Assembly: GCF_002776575.1 (NCBI RefSeq)
Contig: NZ_CP022548.1
Span: 1,131,001 to 1,195,000 of the forward strand
Direction: 5' to 3'
Length of the DNA: 64,000 nt
Source of the DNA: Sphingorhabdus sp. YGSMI21
GTDB taxonomy: Bacteria > Pseudomonadota > Alphaproteobacteria > Sphingomonadales > Sphingomonadaceae
The notes beneath the pieces were generated by a model, which ran no database searches, was not told where the DNA came from, and saw nothing but the letters and a program-made list of their open reading frames with translations. Numbering within the stretch: the first letter of the stretch is position 1; every line of letters begins with the position of its first letter. Below, in pieces: positions 15,557-25,685 of this stretch. The translations under genes were made by a program, and so were the position numbers.

Positions 15557-15954
15557 TGCAATATGAACCCGGCCTCTCGCGCGACGAACTGATCCAGCTG
15601 GCAACGCAGAGCTATTTCGCCAATGTCGACGCCAAGAATATGGAAGCCACGCTCGACTGTTTCCACGACGGCGCGCTCTTCTGCGTCCAGACCGACTTTA
15701 CCCGGCATTGCGGCAAGGAAGAAATCCGGCGGATGTTCGAGGATTTCTTCGGAGCCTATGAGACTATCGTCCACCGTGATTTCACCTGCACCGTCGACGA
15801 GGCAAACGGCCGGATCGCCGCCTCCTTTGTCGCCGAGCTGACCGATGCCGACGGGGGCGTCACATTGCTGAACAACACCAATTTCTGGCGGGTCCGGGAC
15901 GGCAAATTTCAGGAAGTCTATGTCTATATGAGCGGAGCCAATGTGCTCGTTTAA
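15556..15954 (+). CDS. SnoaL-like/NTF2-fold protein, second of a tandem pair
   Basis: A 132-residue paralogue of the preceding protein. Seen: YFANVDAKNMEATLDCF, GKEEIRRMFEDFFG and VYVYMSGANVL at the C-terminus, matching the same landmarks in its neighbour. The ATG (15556) shares its A with the upstream TGA. Two diverged copies side by side suggest a heterodimer or two successive steps on related intermediates. It lies 57 bp upstream of the TonB-dependent receptor in the same direction. Enzymatic role unknown. Confidence 0.8.
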   Translation: MQYEPGLSRDELIQLATQSYFANVDAKNMEATLDCFHDGALFCVQTDFTRHCGKEEIRRMFEDFFGAYETIVHRDFTCTVDEANGRIAASFVAELTDADGGVTLLNNTNFWRVRDGKFQEVYVYMSGANVLV

Positions 15955-16011
15955 ATTTGTTTGACGGGTCAAAAGGCCCGCAAATCATTCCATTCAGGGA
16001 AGGAATCAACA

Positions 16012-18537
16012 ATGCGTCGCATCAAAACAGCTCTTTCACTTTCAGCCGGTTTCGCCGCGCTGGTAAGCTTCAATCCGGCTCTCGCCCAAACCGGCGGCGA
16101 ACAGGATGCCAGCGAAGGCCAGGACAGCAATGTCATCATCGTCACGGCACGGCGCCAGGACGAACTGCTCGCCGAGGTGCCGGCATCGGTCACGGTGTTC
16201 ACCGCCGACATGCTTGACCGTACCGGCGTCCAGCAGGCCGATGAATTTGTCCAGCTGACCGCCGGCGTGACGATTGTCAGCGGCACCGCGGAAGCGGGTG
16301 ATACCCAGATCAACATTCGCGGCATCAACGGCGCGCGCGACGCGGAAAGCTCGGTCGCATTGGTGGTCGACGGCATTCTCAAGACCAATACCGCGCAGCT
16401 CAACCAGGATCAGGGCACGCTGCGCCAGATCGAGATTTTGAAAGGCCCGCAGGGCGCGCTTTATGGCCGCAATGCTGCCGCCGGCGCGATCGTCATCCAG
16501 ACGCTCAAGCCCGGTGATATATTGGAAGGCGGCGTCAAGCTCAGCGCTGCAGAAGACAATACATATAAGGCCTCGGGCTATATCTCGACACCGATTGGCG
16601 ACAGCGCCGGTCTGGTGCTGTCGGCGTCCTACAACACCAGCGACGGCTTCTACCGCAACAGCTTCCTCGACAACCGCAAGGTGGTCGATGATCAGGAAAC
16701 CTGGTCGGTGGATGGCCGGTTCATCGCCGAACTGGGCGATTCAACCGAAATCGATGTGAAGGCGCGCTATGCCGATCTTTCGGGCGCCTCGATCAATTTC
16801 AACACGGCCTTCCATCTGCCCAATTTCGCGGGTGTCGATCCGGCCTTTTTCGAAGATGTGAACGATCACGAATATGGCTATTATTCCAATATCCGTCCGA
16901 CCAACGACCAGACCACCTTCGAAACATCGGTCAAGCTGACGCATGAATTTGACACGATGACGCTGACCGCATGGGCGCTCTACAGCGACGTCGACCAGGC
17001 GTTGACGGCCGACGGCACGTCGGCGGATTTTGCGCGCTATACATTCCCCGGTGCAACGCCCGCGTCGGTGGCGGCGTCGAACGCCTGTTTCACCAGCACG
17101 GCGCAACTGACCGGCTTTCCGCTCAACGCGCCGACCTTCATCGGCAACAATCCGATCCCGTTCATCTTTGATCCGGTCAATGGATCAACGCTCGGTGCCT
17201 ATAGCCCAACCACCTGCGACGGCACCCAATATCAGATTCGCGAACAGACGGACATCAGCGCGGAAGTCCGGCTGGCGTCCAATGGCGACGGGCCGCTGGC
17301 CTGGCAGATCGGAGCCTATTATCTGAACATCGACCGCGACGTCGGAATCAGCCTCGGTGCCGATCTCGGTCAGGGTATCATCCGCGAATTGTACAATGAC
17401 GCGGACAGCAGCAACCCGACCTCGCAGCTGTTTTCCGACAATTTCAACACCAATGTCTATGCCGCTTTCGGCTCGCTCGACTATCAGGTCGCCGACAATT
17501 TCGATGTCAGTCTGGCCCTGCGCTACGATATCGAACAGCGGGAAGTCTCCAGCCGGGTGCCGCTGGTAACCGATCCGATCACCGGCGGTCCGATCAACCC
17601 CGGCCAGGCTTTCGGCGCGATCCCCGACCAGAAGGAAACCTTCAAGGAGCTGCAGCCGAAACTTTCGCTGCGCTACGGTCTGACCGACGATCTGAACTTC
17701 TACGCCAACTGGGGCATCGGCTTCAAATCGGGCGGATTCAACAATCAGGGATCCGCCGCCATTGTCGACCAGAATTTCAACCAGTTCCTCGGCACCAACG
17801 TCCTGATCAACGATATCTACCGCAAGGAAACCTCGAGCGCGTTCGAGGCCGGGTTCAAGGGCTCGGCGGCCAATGGCGCGATAACCTTCGATCTTGCCGG
17901 CTATTATACCAAGGTCGACGACATGCAGTTCTTCGAATTTTTCGTCGGATCCTTCGGCCTGCTCCGGGTGGTCTCGAATATCGACAAGGTTGACATCTAC
18001 GGGGTGGAATTCAACGCCAATGCGGAAATTGTCGAGGGCTGGGATATTTTCGGTTCGGTCAATCTCACCGAAAGCGAGATCAAGGCCAATGCTTCCCGCC
18101 CCTATACGGTGGGCAACAAGTCCCCGCACACCGCGGACTATACGATCAACCTCGGCACCCAGATGGTTGCACCGATTGCCGATAGTTTTGACCTGGTAAT
18201 GCGCGCAGACTATCGCATCACCGGCCCGACCTGGTTCCACACGGTGCAGGAAGACACCGGCCCGACCCTGTTCAGCGGTCTGTTGCCCGGCTCTGCCCTG
18301 GCGCTGCCCGCCTTCGTCGGTGACGCGGACATGTCGATCACCGAGCGCGATGCCTTTGGCGTACTCGATCTGCGTTTCGGCCTGGAAGGCGAAAACTGGA
18401 ACATCACCGCCTTTGCCGACAATCTGCTCGACAAGCGCTATCTCAACGAGGTGATCACCGCGGTCGAATTTGGCGGGTCCTTTGTGTCGCCCGGCGGCCT
18501 GCGCCGCTTCGGTGTCGAGGTCGGCTATAAATTCTGA
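16012..18537 (+). CDS. TonB-dependent outer-membrane receptor
   Basis: An 841-residue receptor for energised import of a ligand across the outer membrane. Seen: a signal peptide (MRRIKTALSLSAGFAAL...PALAQ, about 30 residues), a plug domain starting VIIVTARRQDE with QINIRGINGARD and EILKGPQGALYGRNAAAGA, and a beta-barrel ending LRRFGVEVGYKF with a terminal Phe. The start at 16012 follows GGAAGGAA. It is the last gene of the rightward run after the racemase-like and SnoaL genes, so it probably imports the substrate of the cluster. No FecR/sigma pair is nearby, so control is more likely through the GntR protein. Confidence 0.93.
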   Translation: MRRIKTALSLSAGFAALVSFNPALAQTGGEQDASEGQDSNVIIVTARRQDELLAEVPASVTVFTADMLDRTGVQQADEFVQLTAGVTIVSGTAEAGDTQINIRGINGARDAESSVALVVDGILKTNTAQLNQDQGTLRQIEILKGPQGALYGRNAAAGAIVIQTLKPGDILEGGVKLSAAEDNTYKASGYISTPIGDSAGLVLSASYNTSDGFYRNSFLDNRKVVDDQETWSVDGRFIAELGDSTEIDVKARYADLSGASINFNTAFHLPNFAGVDPAFFEDVNDHEYGYYSNIRPTNDQTTFETSVKLTHEFDTMTLTAWALYSDVDQALTADGTSADFARYTFPGATPASVAASNACFTSTAQLTGFPLNAPTFIGNNPIPFIFDPVNGSTLGAYSPTTCDGTQYQIREQTDISAEVRLASNGDGPLAWQIGAYYLNIDRDVGISLGADLGQGIIRELYNDADSSNPTSQLFSDNFNTNVYAAFGSLDYQVADNFDVSLALRYDIEQREVSSRVPLVTDPITGGPINPGQAFGAIPDQKETFKELQPKLSLRYGLTDDLNFYANWGIGFKSGGFNNQGSAAIVDQNFNQFLGTNVLINDIYRKETSSAFEAGFKGSAANGAITFDLAGYYTKVDDMQFFEFFVGSFGLLRVVSNIDKVDIYGVEFNANAEIVEGWDIFGSVNLTESEIKANASRPYTVGNKSPHTADYTINLGTQMVAPIADSFDLVMRADYRITGPTWFHTVQEDTGPTLFSGLLPGSALALPAFVGDADMSITERDAFGVLDLRFGLEGENWNITAFADNLLDKRYLNEVITAVEFGGSFVSPGGLRRFGVEVGYKF

Positions 18538-18615
18538 GGATGGCCCGCCAAATGGCGGCCGCTGGGCGCCGAGCGGTTCGTTCGGCCGTCGATATAGCTG
18601 GCCCTCGCCGGGCTC

Positions 18616-19725
18616 CTAGGCCCGCGACGGCCGGACCCGGGATGTCTCGCGGGCGCCGTCATCGGCGAACAGTTTCTCGTAGAGGCCAATCGTCTGCTCG
18701 GCGATTTCTTCCCAGTGCGGGAAGCGCGCGGCGTCCACGCGAAACACTGCGGGATTGGCGTTGGCCCGGACCAGCGCGCTGACCATGCTGCGGATATTGC
18801 CGGGGCTGAAATAATGTTTGGCGTTGAGCCTCAGGTCCCGGTTTTCCGGAAGATCGCTCAGCAGCAGCGGGCAACCGAGGCTGATCGCTTCGAGCAGGGT
18901 GTTGGAATGGCCTTCGCGGATCGACGGGTTCACGAAGAAGCGGGCACCGCGATAGAGCGGCGCGAGCCCCGACCGCGGCAGGCTGCCCAGCAGCACGATC
19001 CGCTCGTCCCCCAGATCCTCTATCTGCTTCCGCCCGCTGTTCTTGCTCCAGTCGCCGACGATCACCAGCTGCATCTGCGGATGGTTCTTGGCGAATATGC
19101 GGAAGGCGGAAATCAGGCTGTGGATATTCTTCTTCTGTGATATCTGGCCAACGAACAATATATAGTCCCCGCTGACCGGGGCGGGCAGATCATCCGGATA
19201 ATGTTCGGCTTTGTCGAGCGCGTTGCCGATCACATGGATATTGTCCAGTCCGCCCGGACCATCCAGTTTTCTGGCCAGCGCCGGGGTCACGGCGATGATG
19301 CGGTCGGCCCAGCGCAGCTGGTATTTCGCCCAATCCATGATCCATTTCGCGGGACCGCTCGGCGGAGGGGCGTGACAATTGGCGCCGTAGGAGACAACAG
19401 TCTTGCAGCCGATCAGCTTGTAGGCCCACAGCAGCAGGGCGGATTTCAGGCCGGTGAAATGGACAATATCCGGCCGCGTCCGGACCGCCTTGAACAATGT
19501 CGCCATGGCATAGAGCTGCCGGTCGATTGTCAGCAGGCCCACCGACGGCGCGCGCCAGAGCGCGACGCCACGATAATGGTCGCTTTGCACATGGCGTTTC
19601 ATCCCGGCAATGCACACCTTCCAGCCCCGGCTGGCAATCAGGGGAAATAGCCGTTCTGCATTTTTCTCGGCGCCGCCCTCGACATCCGGGATGCCACGAG
19701 CGCCGACCACCAATATTGATTTCAC
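18616..19725 (-). CDS. Glycosyltransferase family 4-like
   Basis: A 369-residue GT-B glycosyltransferase. Seen: VVGARGIPDVEGGAEKNAERL (quoted in part as GIPDVEGGAEKNAERL) near residue 7, YILFVGQISQKKN before the C-terminal Rossmann domain, and FVNPSIREGHSNTLLEAIS, the nucleotide-sugar-binding E-x7-E type motif. GTG at 19725 (MKSILVVGARG) is taken as start because GGGAA lies about 8 bases upstream and the first beta strand begins there. It is convergent with the TonB-dependent receptor and isolated from other sugar genes, so its acceptor (capsule, O-antigen or lipid) cannot be told. Confidence 0.88.
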   Translation of the reverse strand: MKSILVVGARGIPDVEGGAEKNAERLFPLIASRGWKVCIAGMKRHVQSDHYRGVALWRAPSVGLLTIDRQLYAMATLFKAVRTRPDIVHFTGLKSALLLWAYKLIGCKTVVSYGANCHAPPPSGPAKWIMDWAKYQLRWADRIIAVTPALARKLDGPGGLDNIHVIGNALDKAEHYPDDLPAPVSGDYILFVGQISQKKNIHSLISAFRIFAKNHPQMQLVIVGDWSKNSGRKQIEDLGDERIVLLGSLPRSGLAPLYRGARFFVNPSIREGHSNTLLEAISLGCPLLLSDLPENRDLRLNAKHYFSPGNIRSMVSALVRANANPAVFRVDAARFPHWEEIAEQTIGLYEKLFADDGARETSRVRPSRA

Positions 19726-20104
19726 TATCTGTGTTCCCTGCTGGAGCCAGAATAGTAAGCCATATCGCACCAAGCTGGTTAACAAATTCAAACGCGATCA
19801 AGCCTGTTGTCCGGTTAAGACAAATATTCGTGAGAAATACTGGCGGTTTTCATGATATTCTGCGGATTTTCTGCGCCAATCCTGTGGTCGGGTTGCGAGA
19901 ATATTGGCCAGCCATGATTATATACAGGGGCAGGGGCCGCGAATGGCAGGCCGCGAATCAGGCTGCCGGTCCGCAAAACCGGGCGAAGCGACGCGGTCAG
20001 CCGCGATCGTCCCGGCAAGCGGCAACAGGGCCGCAAACGGGCTCGGCGCGGCGCGATGCCGAAATCCCCTCGCCTGTACGGCTCGGGAGAGCTATTGATC
20101 CGTC
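19726..20104. other. Intergenic region without supported gene
   Basis: About 380 bases between the glycosyltransferase and a small hypothetical gene. The divergent arrangement means it must hold two promoters. Short ORFs are present but lack a ribosome site or recognisable protein pattern. No repeat or RNA structure was recognised. Confidence 0.5.
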
Positions 20105-20377
20105 ATGACCCTTTATCTCTTATATTGCCCGGAAAGCCCCGATAGCCCGCTCGATCTCCATGGCGACGGGTATCAGGTCGATGATGATCTGTATCTCGTC
20201 AGCAGTGAACTGACCCGCTCGAAGCTCTATCACCGCATCAAATGGCAGCTTGCGGACGACAGTCCCCTGCTTCTGGCGCCGCTATCCGGTGCGCCCAAGT
20301 TCAAGGGCATGAATCCCGGTTCGCTGAAATGGCTGCGCGAGGGCGGTTACGAGGGCGGTGAAACGGGTTCCACCTGA
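20105..20377 (+). CDS. Hypothetical protein, 90 aa
   Basis: A small soluble-looking protein beginning MTLYLLYCPESPDSP and containing an acidic DGYQVDDDLYLVSSEL segment followed by a basic KLYHRIKWQL helix and a Gly-rich C-terminus (LREGGYEGGE). No family is recognised. A coding origin is supported by codon use and an independent position, and the pattern LYLVSSELTRSKLYHRIKW alternates as a compact alpha/beta fold would. It is convergent with the nucleotidyltransferase gene at 20465. Confidence 0.6.
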   Translation: MTLYLLYCPESPDSPLDLHGDGYQVDDDLYLVSSELTRSKLYHRIKWQLADDSPLLLAPLSGAPKFKGMNPGSLKWLREGGYEGGETGST

Positions 20378-20464
20378 CCGCGCGCTGGCCCGGACGATAT
20401 GTCCACCCATTCCCGTGGAGGTTTCCCCCGCCATGATCATCGGGGTCAATTTTGCAGGGGCCGG

Positions 20465-21265
20465 CTATCCGCTGGCGCGTTTCGCGTCCTGCTCCAGCAA
20501 TTTGGCAACAACCCGATATGTCCGCTCATTATCCACATCGATCGCATTGCGCCCCTCTTCGAGGACCACCGGCTTGACGCGAAGACCGATACGTCTGGAT
20601 ATCCGCCGCATTGCGAAATCCAGGCTGACCATGCCGGACCGCAACAACAGCAGGTTCAGCACCCCGAAGCTTTCGACGATCCGGCCCATTTTCTTGGCAA
20701 ATTGCCCGCCGCCGCGGAAAATTTCCGCCGCGGCCAGCGCATGGGTGCCGGACAGGCCGTAAAGATTGCAATTCGAATAATGATTATCCGAAAAGGTGTA
20801 GAAACGGTTCTGCCCCTCCGGATGGGTCGACAGCACGGCGGGCTTGGTGGTCAGGGCAACCGCGACATCCGCATCGGACAGCAGCGCGTCGGCCATTTTC
20901 TGAATGGCGACGGCGGTCAACAGCGCATTGTCCGCCGTCGTTATCATGGTGGGCGTGTCGCCCATTTCGTCCATCGCGGCGATGACGCTGTCGGTGATGC
21001 TCGGCTCGGAGGGGATACAGCGGATCTGCCTGCCGCTATCTCCCAGTGCCTCGATGATCGGGGCGAGCGCGGCAAATGCGTCCGGTTCGATCGAGATGCC
21101 GATGTCGGCCACGGCGGGATGGCTGGTCAATGTCTCCAGCACGTGCATGATCAGCGGTTTGCCGCCGATAGGAATGATGCATTTGTGGGACATATTGTGC
21201 GCAGTGGCCAGCGGATCGGTGATTCCGGGGCGCTGGGCAGCGAGCAGGATAACATTTGCGGACAT
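20465..21265 (-). CDS. MobA-like nucleotidyltransferase (NTP transferase) family protein
   Basis: A 266-residue protein with the GT-A/NTP-transferase fold. Seen: VILLAAQRPGITDPLA at the N-terminus in place of the usual LAAGxGTRM, KCIIPIGGKPLIMHVLETL with the conserved Lys, and MITTADNALLTAVAIQ, where DN is in the metal-binding position. It probably transfers a nucleotide to a phosphorylated sugar, polyol or cofactor. The unusual signature loop with Gln-Arg-Pro-Gly means the substrate cannot be inferred from the motif. No pathway partners flank it. Confidence 0.75.
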   Translation of the reverse strand: MSANVILLAAQRPGITDPLATAHNMSHKCIIPIGGKPLIMHVLETLTSHPAVADIGISIEPDAFAALAPIIEALGDSGRQIRCIPSEPSITDSVIAAMDEMGDTPTMITTADNALLTAVAIQKMADALLSDADVAVALTTKPAVLSTHPEGQNRFYTFSDNHYSNCNLYGLSGTHALAAAEIFRGGGQFAKKMGRIVESFGVLNLLLLRSGMVSLDFAMRRISRRIGLRVKPVVLEEGRNAIDVDNERTYRVVAKLLEQDAKRASG

Positions 21266-21902
21266 CTAAATTACCATCACTTCATGGTTCTCGACCAGGG
21301 AACATTGCCTCATGCCTTTAACCATAGTCAATTGCATATTTGGCGGCCGCCCGATCGCAACCCGCTTCCGACCAAAGACATATTATCTTCGGCCAACCGG
21401 TGCCGGTGGTTACACAGCGCAATTATCCGCTAGAAATCAGGCGCCGGTGCCGAGGCCCGTCTCCGGCATGGCTGGTCATCGATGATTTTGCCTGACCGGC
21501 TGTTTCCCTGCCAGAGGGGACGCGGGAATAGTGGCTCAAGAGGGCATGTTTCCAAATTGGCAGATAGTCGCAACCATCCGGCCTGCGCGAGAGCCGCAAT
21601 CCACTCCGCAATTTGTCTGCAATGGTGCCCCATAGGCTTTAAAGACGGGCACCCGAATCATTGCTGAATTTCAGCCGAGCTACCCTCGGGCGAGCACATC
21701 GGTCACGGTTGCCCCATTCCTAAAGCATGTTCATCTTCAGAGCGGCCATTGACCACGAATTATCTGCTTGCGCCCCAATGGCAATAAATGGGTGGGAAGC
21801 GGACAGGCAGGTTTCGTTCTGACCAATTAACGAAGCGGTCATTGCGCCTCCGACCCGTCTAGGCCATAATCAGGCAATAGGTACTGGGTAAGGAAAATTG
21901 GG
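21266..21902. other. Intergenic region, 640 bp, no supported gene
   Basis: Between the nucleotidyltransferase and the small hypothetical gene. It contains several short overlapping ORFs on both strands without ribosome sites or recognisable proteins. The right half (21640-21860) is less GC-rich and looks like decayed sequence. No repeats, tRNA or clear terminator was seen. Confidence 0.5.
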
Positions 21903-22226
21903 GTGGCAATCGACAAGCGCGATTTGTTTGAAAGCACAAAGGCACTCTGGCCTGAGATGCTAGACTTGTCAGCAACCGACGCAGCGAACAATATTTACTG
22001 GGCAAATGAACGAACGCTATCAGTGGACGATAATTGGCGACAGGTTGCGCTGTGGGCATTCCATCAGGGGCTCGCGGACCTTGAAAAGGAAGCCGTCGCG
22101 AACGGCATATCGAAGATTTCGCCTCGCAACCTAGATTTTTCTACTTTTGACAAGTGGATGCGCTTTAATCTTGAGGGTGACGACGGGTGGGCAATGGAGC
22201 GGATCGAGTGGGACGGCGCGGCCTGA
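21903..22226 (+). CDS. Hypothetical protein, 107 aa
   Basis: An unrecognised small acidic protein starting at GTG 21903, with AAGGA 8 bases upstream. The sequence is rich in aromatic residues (ALWPEML, NIYWANER, NWRQVALWAFHQG, DKWMRF), suggesting a helical globular domain. The stretch is AT-richer than the flanks and isolated next to a tRNA-Leu gene, so recent acquisition is possible. No function can be offered. Confidence 0.55.
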   Translation: MAIDKRDLFESTKALWPEMLDLSATDAANNIYWANERTLSVDDNWRQVALWAFHQGLADLEKEAVANGISKISPRNLDFSTFDKWMRFNLEGDDGWAMERIEWDGAA

Positions 22227-22464
22227 AGGTCGGCTTCTGGGTGCGGTTTCGGACGACCAGAATGGCGATATGTGGGGCGGAAGCTGACGTTTCAATCGCG
22301 TCGAGGAAGCTGTCTGCTTGCATGACGTTGCGAGCCAGGCGCCGTTGGTTCGCAATGAACCCAAATGCGCTTGTTGCGCTCTGCGGCCCGCTTCTGCAGA
22401 CTTGGTGCCCATCCTGACTGCCTGGCCCGGGCAGCAATGGCGGTTTTCCGGGTAAAGTCTGAAA

Positions 22465-22553
22465 TGGTGCGGTCGAGAAGACTCGAACTTCCACGGGGTA
22501 TTAACCCCACAGCGACCTCAACGCTGCGCGTCTACCAATTCCGCCACGACCGC
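22465..22553 (-). tRNA. tRNA-Leu (anticodon GAG)
   Basis: Read on the minus strand, the acceptor stem GCGGTCG pairs with CGACCGC, followed by discriminator A and an encoded CCA. The D-arm GGAATTGGTAGAC, anticodon stem CAGCG/CGCTG with loop TTGAGGT (anticodon GAG), a long variable arm and the T-loop GTTCGAGTC are all present. It decodes CUC/CUU. Confidence 0.95.
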
Positions 22554-22789
22554 ACTGTCTCTAGCTTGGGACAGCAAAGTCCCGGGTAGGCGCGTGCCCT
22601 TAGCAAAGGGGTTTCCCAGCCGCAACAGATATTCGTCGCGATCTCGTTTCTCCGTTAACCGGTGGCCCGATTATGTCCCGCAAAAGCACAGCCGGCGGCG
22701 CAGCAGCCGCGATCCGCAGAAAAATGCCGGTCGAGGCAGCTGTTAACCTTCTATTGACCTTGTTCGTGCCCGCCCAGGTCCGCTTTATC

Positions 22790-23065
22790 ATGGCCATGGA
22801 CGGTCTGTTTCTTTTCATGCTCCTGCTCGGCGCAACGCCCGACCGGCCCGCGGTCGAGGCCGCTGCCGGACCGTCGCAGGTGCAGGCCGTGGCGAGCGCC
22901 AGAATCCTGCGCGCGGAAGTGATCGATTTTGGTGGTCCGCTCGACCGGCGGGACTTGCGGGGCTTTCGTCAGGGAGAGGACAAATTCGGGACGGCCACAA
23001 TCCGCTCGACCGGCGTGGCCGAAAGCGCCGATGGCCAGCTGATCCGATTGCAGGAATTTCACTGA
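22790..23065 (+). CDS. Hypothetical small protein with N-terminal hydrophobic segment
   Basis: A 91-residue protein if started at ATG 22790; an upstream in-frame ATG at 22673 would add 39 residues. The N-terminal MDGLFLFMLLLGATP resembles a signal or anchor segment. The C-terminal half (ARILRAEVIDFGG...TRSTGVAES-like) looks like a small beta-rich domain. It is convergent with the zinc-ribbon protein gene. No family is recognised, and a chance ORF cannot be excluded. Confidence 0.45.
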   Translation: MAMDGLFLFMLLLGATPDRPAVEAAAGPSQVQAVASARILRAEVIDFGGPLDRRDLRGFRQGEDKFGTATIRSTGVAESADGQLIRLQEFH

Positions 23066-23083
23066 ACCGGCCGGGAAAAGCGT

Positions 23084-23857
23084 CTATTCGCGGCTTTGAT
23101 CCGCCCAGCCGACCTCCAGCTGGCTTGCGGCGCGCGGCACATCCAGCTTGGCTTCGTTGAAATTGATCTTGGCACCCGGTGCGAGCGATGCTGCCGGTGC
23201 CTTCATTTTCCAGCTGTAAACGATCCGGCCACCGGCATCGCGCAGGATCACCAGCATCGGCGGGATCGCCTCGTCATTGGTTGTGGGATTGATGATCGTC
23301 CCGCTGGCGGCAAAATATTCGGTACCGTCGGCCAGGGTCCGGCGATCCTGCTTCTCGCTCAGTTCGATCAGCAGCGGGGTTTCCTCGGTCGAGGCAAATT
23401 CATAGTCGGAGACCCATTGCGGTGGTCCGAAATAATATAAGGCGGCGCCCGCGGCCAGCACCAGGGCGGCAAAGACAATGGCGGCCATGGTCCACAGCTT
23501 CGCCGGATTGCGCCGCGCCTTGAATGGTGGTTCGTGGGCAAAGCTGCTTTCGCCTGCGGCATAGCCCGGGGTGACGGAAATCGGTGGCGGCGGGGCCGAA
23601 CGCGTGACCGGAGAGGCAGGCGGGTTGGGTTCCCAGTCCTGCTCGACCACCGGTTCTGCCTTGGCAGCGGGTGGAGTCTGCGCGGGCGGGGCGCTCTCGT
23701 CCTTTTGCTTTTCCCGGACCGGCGCCTCTTCCAGAACCGGAGGCTCCTGGAACCAGCTATGGCGACAGGATGCGCAGCGAACCGAACGACCATTGGGTCC
23801 GATGGCACTGTCGGGCACGAGATAACGGGTTTTGCAAGCCGGGCAATTCAAAATCAT
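23084..23857 (-). CDS. Zinc-ribbon (MJ0042-type) membrane protein
   Basis: A 257-residue protein. Residues 1-37 form an MJ0042 zinc ribbon with two CxxC pairs (CPACKTRY and CASCRHSW). A Pro/Ala/Glu-rich linker follows. One TM helix (about residues 122-143, [21 protein letters not shown]) precedes a periplasmic DUF3426-like beta domain ([19 protein letters not shown]...[15 protein letters not shown]). Such proteins are widespread in alphaproteobacteria next to ftsE/ftsX, as here (divergent, 200 bp). The precise role is unknown; a link to envelope or division is inferred from the neighbours. Confidence 0.85.
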   Translation of the reverse strand: MILNCPACKTRYLVPDSAIGPNGRSVRCASCRHSWFQEPPVLEEAPVREKQKDESAPPAQTPPAAKAEPVVEQDWEPNPPASPVTRSAPPPPISVTPGYAAGESSFAHEPPFKARRNPAKLWTMAAIVFAALVLAAGAALYYFGPPQWVSDYEFASTEETPLLIELSEKQDRRTLADGTEYFAASGTIINPTTNDEAIPPMLVILRDAGGRIVYSWKMKAPAASLAPGAKINFNEAKLDVPRAASQLEVGWADQSRE

Positions 23858-24054
23858 GACACCCCTCTAAACACGCCATGAGGATAAACTGCAAGTGGCT
23901 GCTTGACCGATTTGAGACCGAATCGGGTTTTTCCGCGTTTTCCTGACGAATCGCCTGTCGTTGCCTGACAGCGGAGTTGATTTGGGGGGTGTTAACGGCC
24001 TATTGGTCAGGCGACCGGGCAATATTTCGCCGCGATATTGGAATGTAGAGCATA

Positions 24055-24768
<714 letters not shown>

Positions 24769-24780
24769 GGCGCAGGGCCG

Positions 24781-25677
24781 ATGTTCAAATTTTTCGCCAT
24801 TCCCGCCCATGACCGGCGCCTGATACCCGAAGGCCGCCTGTCCGGTCCGATGCCCTGGGTGATCGCGATCATGATCTTTCTAACGGTCCTTGCCGCCGCC
24901 GCCGGGCTGGCGATGAACCGGGCGATCAGCGATGTCTCCGACGAACTGTCCAGCCGGGCGACGGTGCAGATTATCGAAGCCAATCCGGAAATCCGCCGCC
25001 GTCAGGCCACCGCCGCCGCCGAACGGCTGCGCGCCCTGCCGCTGATCGAAGAGGTCCGGGTGCTGCCGCCCGCGGAAATAGAAGCGCTGATCGAGCCATG
25101 GCTGGGTACGCAGGATCTGGCCGACGATATCCCGCTCCCCGCGCTGATCGATCTGAAACTGGTGCGGGTGGCGACGGAGGCAGAATATCAGTCCCTGCGC
25201 GGCGCGCTGCAGGCGATTGCACCGGGCGCCCGGGTCGAACCGAGCAGCGGCTATATCGCGCCGGTCATTGCGCTGGTGCGATCGCTGCAGTGGATCGCCT
25301 TCGGTCTGGTCGGCCTGCTCGCTCTGGCGACCGGGGCCGCGGTGATCATTTCGGCGCGGTCGGCGCTCAACACCCATGGTGAAACGATCGCGGTCGTGCA
25401 TCTGCTCGGCGGCACCGACCAGCAGATCAGCCGCCTGTTCCAGCGGCGCATCGCCCTGGACGCCCTGCTCGGCGGCCTGATCGGGCTGGTTGGCGGCACC
25501 GCGATCATCTGGCTGATCAGCATCCAGCTGAACGCGCTGGGGTCCGGACTGGTCGAATCCGTCGGTCTCGACTGGTGGAGCTGGTTGATAATTGCCGCCA
25601 TTCCGATATTGGGGATGTTCCTTGCCATGGTGACCGCCCGATTAACGGTCATCGGCGCCCTGAAAAAGATATTATAG
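24781..25677 (+). CDS. ftsX: Cell division permease FtsX
   Basis: A 298-residue inner-membrane subunit of FtsEX. Seen: a first TM helix (about residues 20-45, MPWVIAIMIFLTVLAAAAGLAM), a periplasmic domain (LSSRATVQI...IAPGARVEP) and three C-terminal TM helices including the FtsX-type loop HLLGGTDQQISRLFQRR, where the permease contacts FtsE. It follows ftsE by 12 bp and precedes ydcF-like by 8 bp. Length and topology fit the family. Confidence 0.94.
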   Translation: MFKFFAIPAHDRRLIPEGRLSGPMPWVIAIMIFLTVLAAAAGLAMNRAISDVSDELSSRATVQIIEANPEIRRRQATAAAERLRALPLIEEVRVLPPAEIEALIEPWLGTQDLADDIPLPALIDLKLVRVATEAEYQSLRGALQAIAPGARVEPSSGYIAPVIALVRSLQWIAFGLVGLLALATGAAVIISARSALNTHGETIAVVHLLGGTDQQISRLFQRRIALDALLGGLIGLVGGTAIIWLISIQLNALGSGLVESVGLDWWSWLIIAAIPILGMFLAMVTARLTVIGALKKIL

Positions 25678-25685
25678 CCTGCCGG

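Noticed and set aside
18538..18615. Hairpin CCGCCAAATGGCGG as terminator between the receptor and the glycosyltransferase
   Set aside because: The stem is only five clean pairs and no T-run follows on either strand.
19815..20098. Short ORFs in the gap after the glycosyltransferase
   Set aside because: Overlapping in several frames, Arg/Ser-rich, without start signals.
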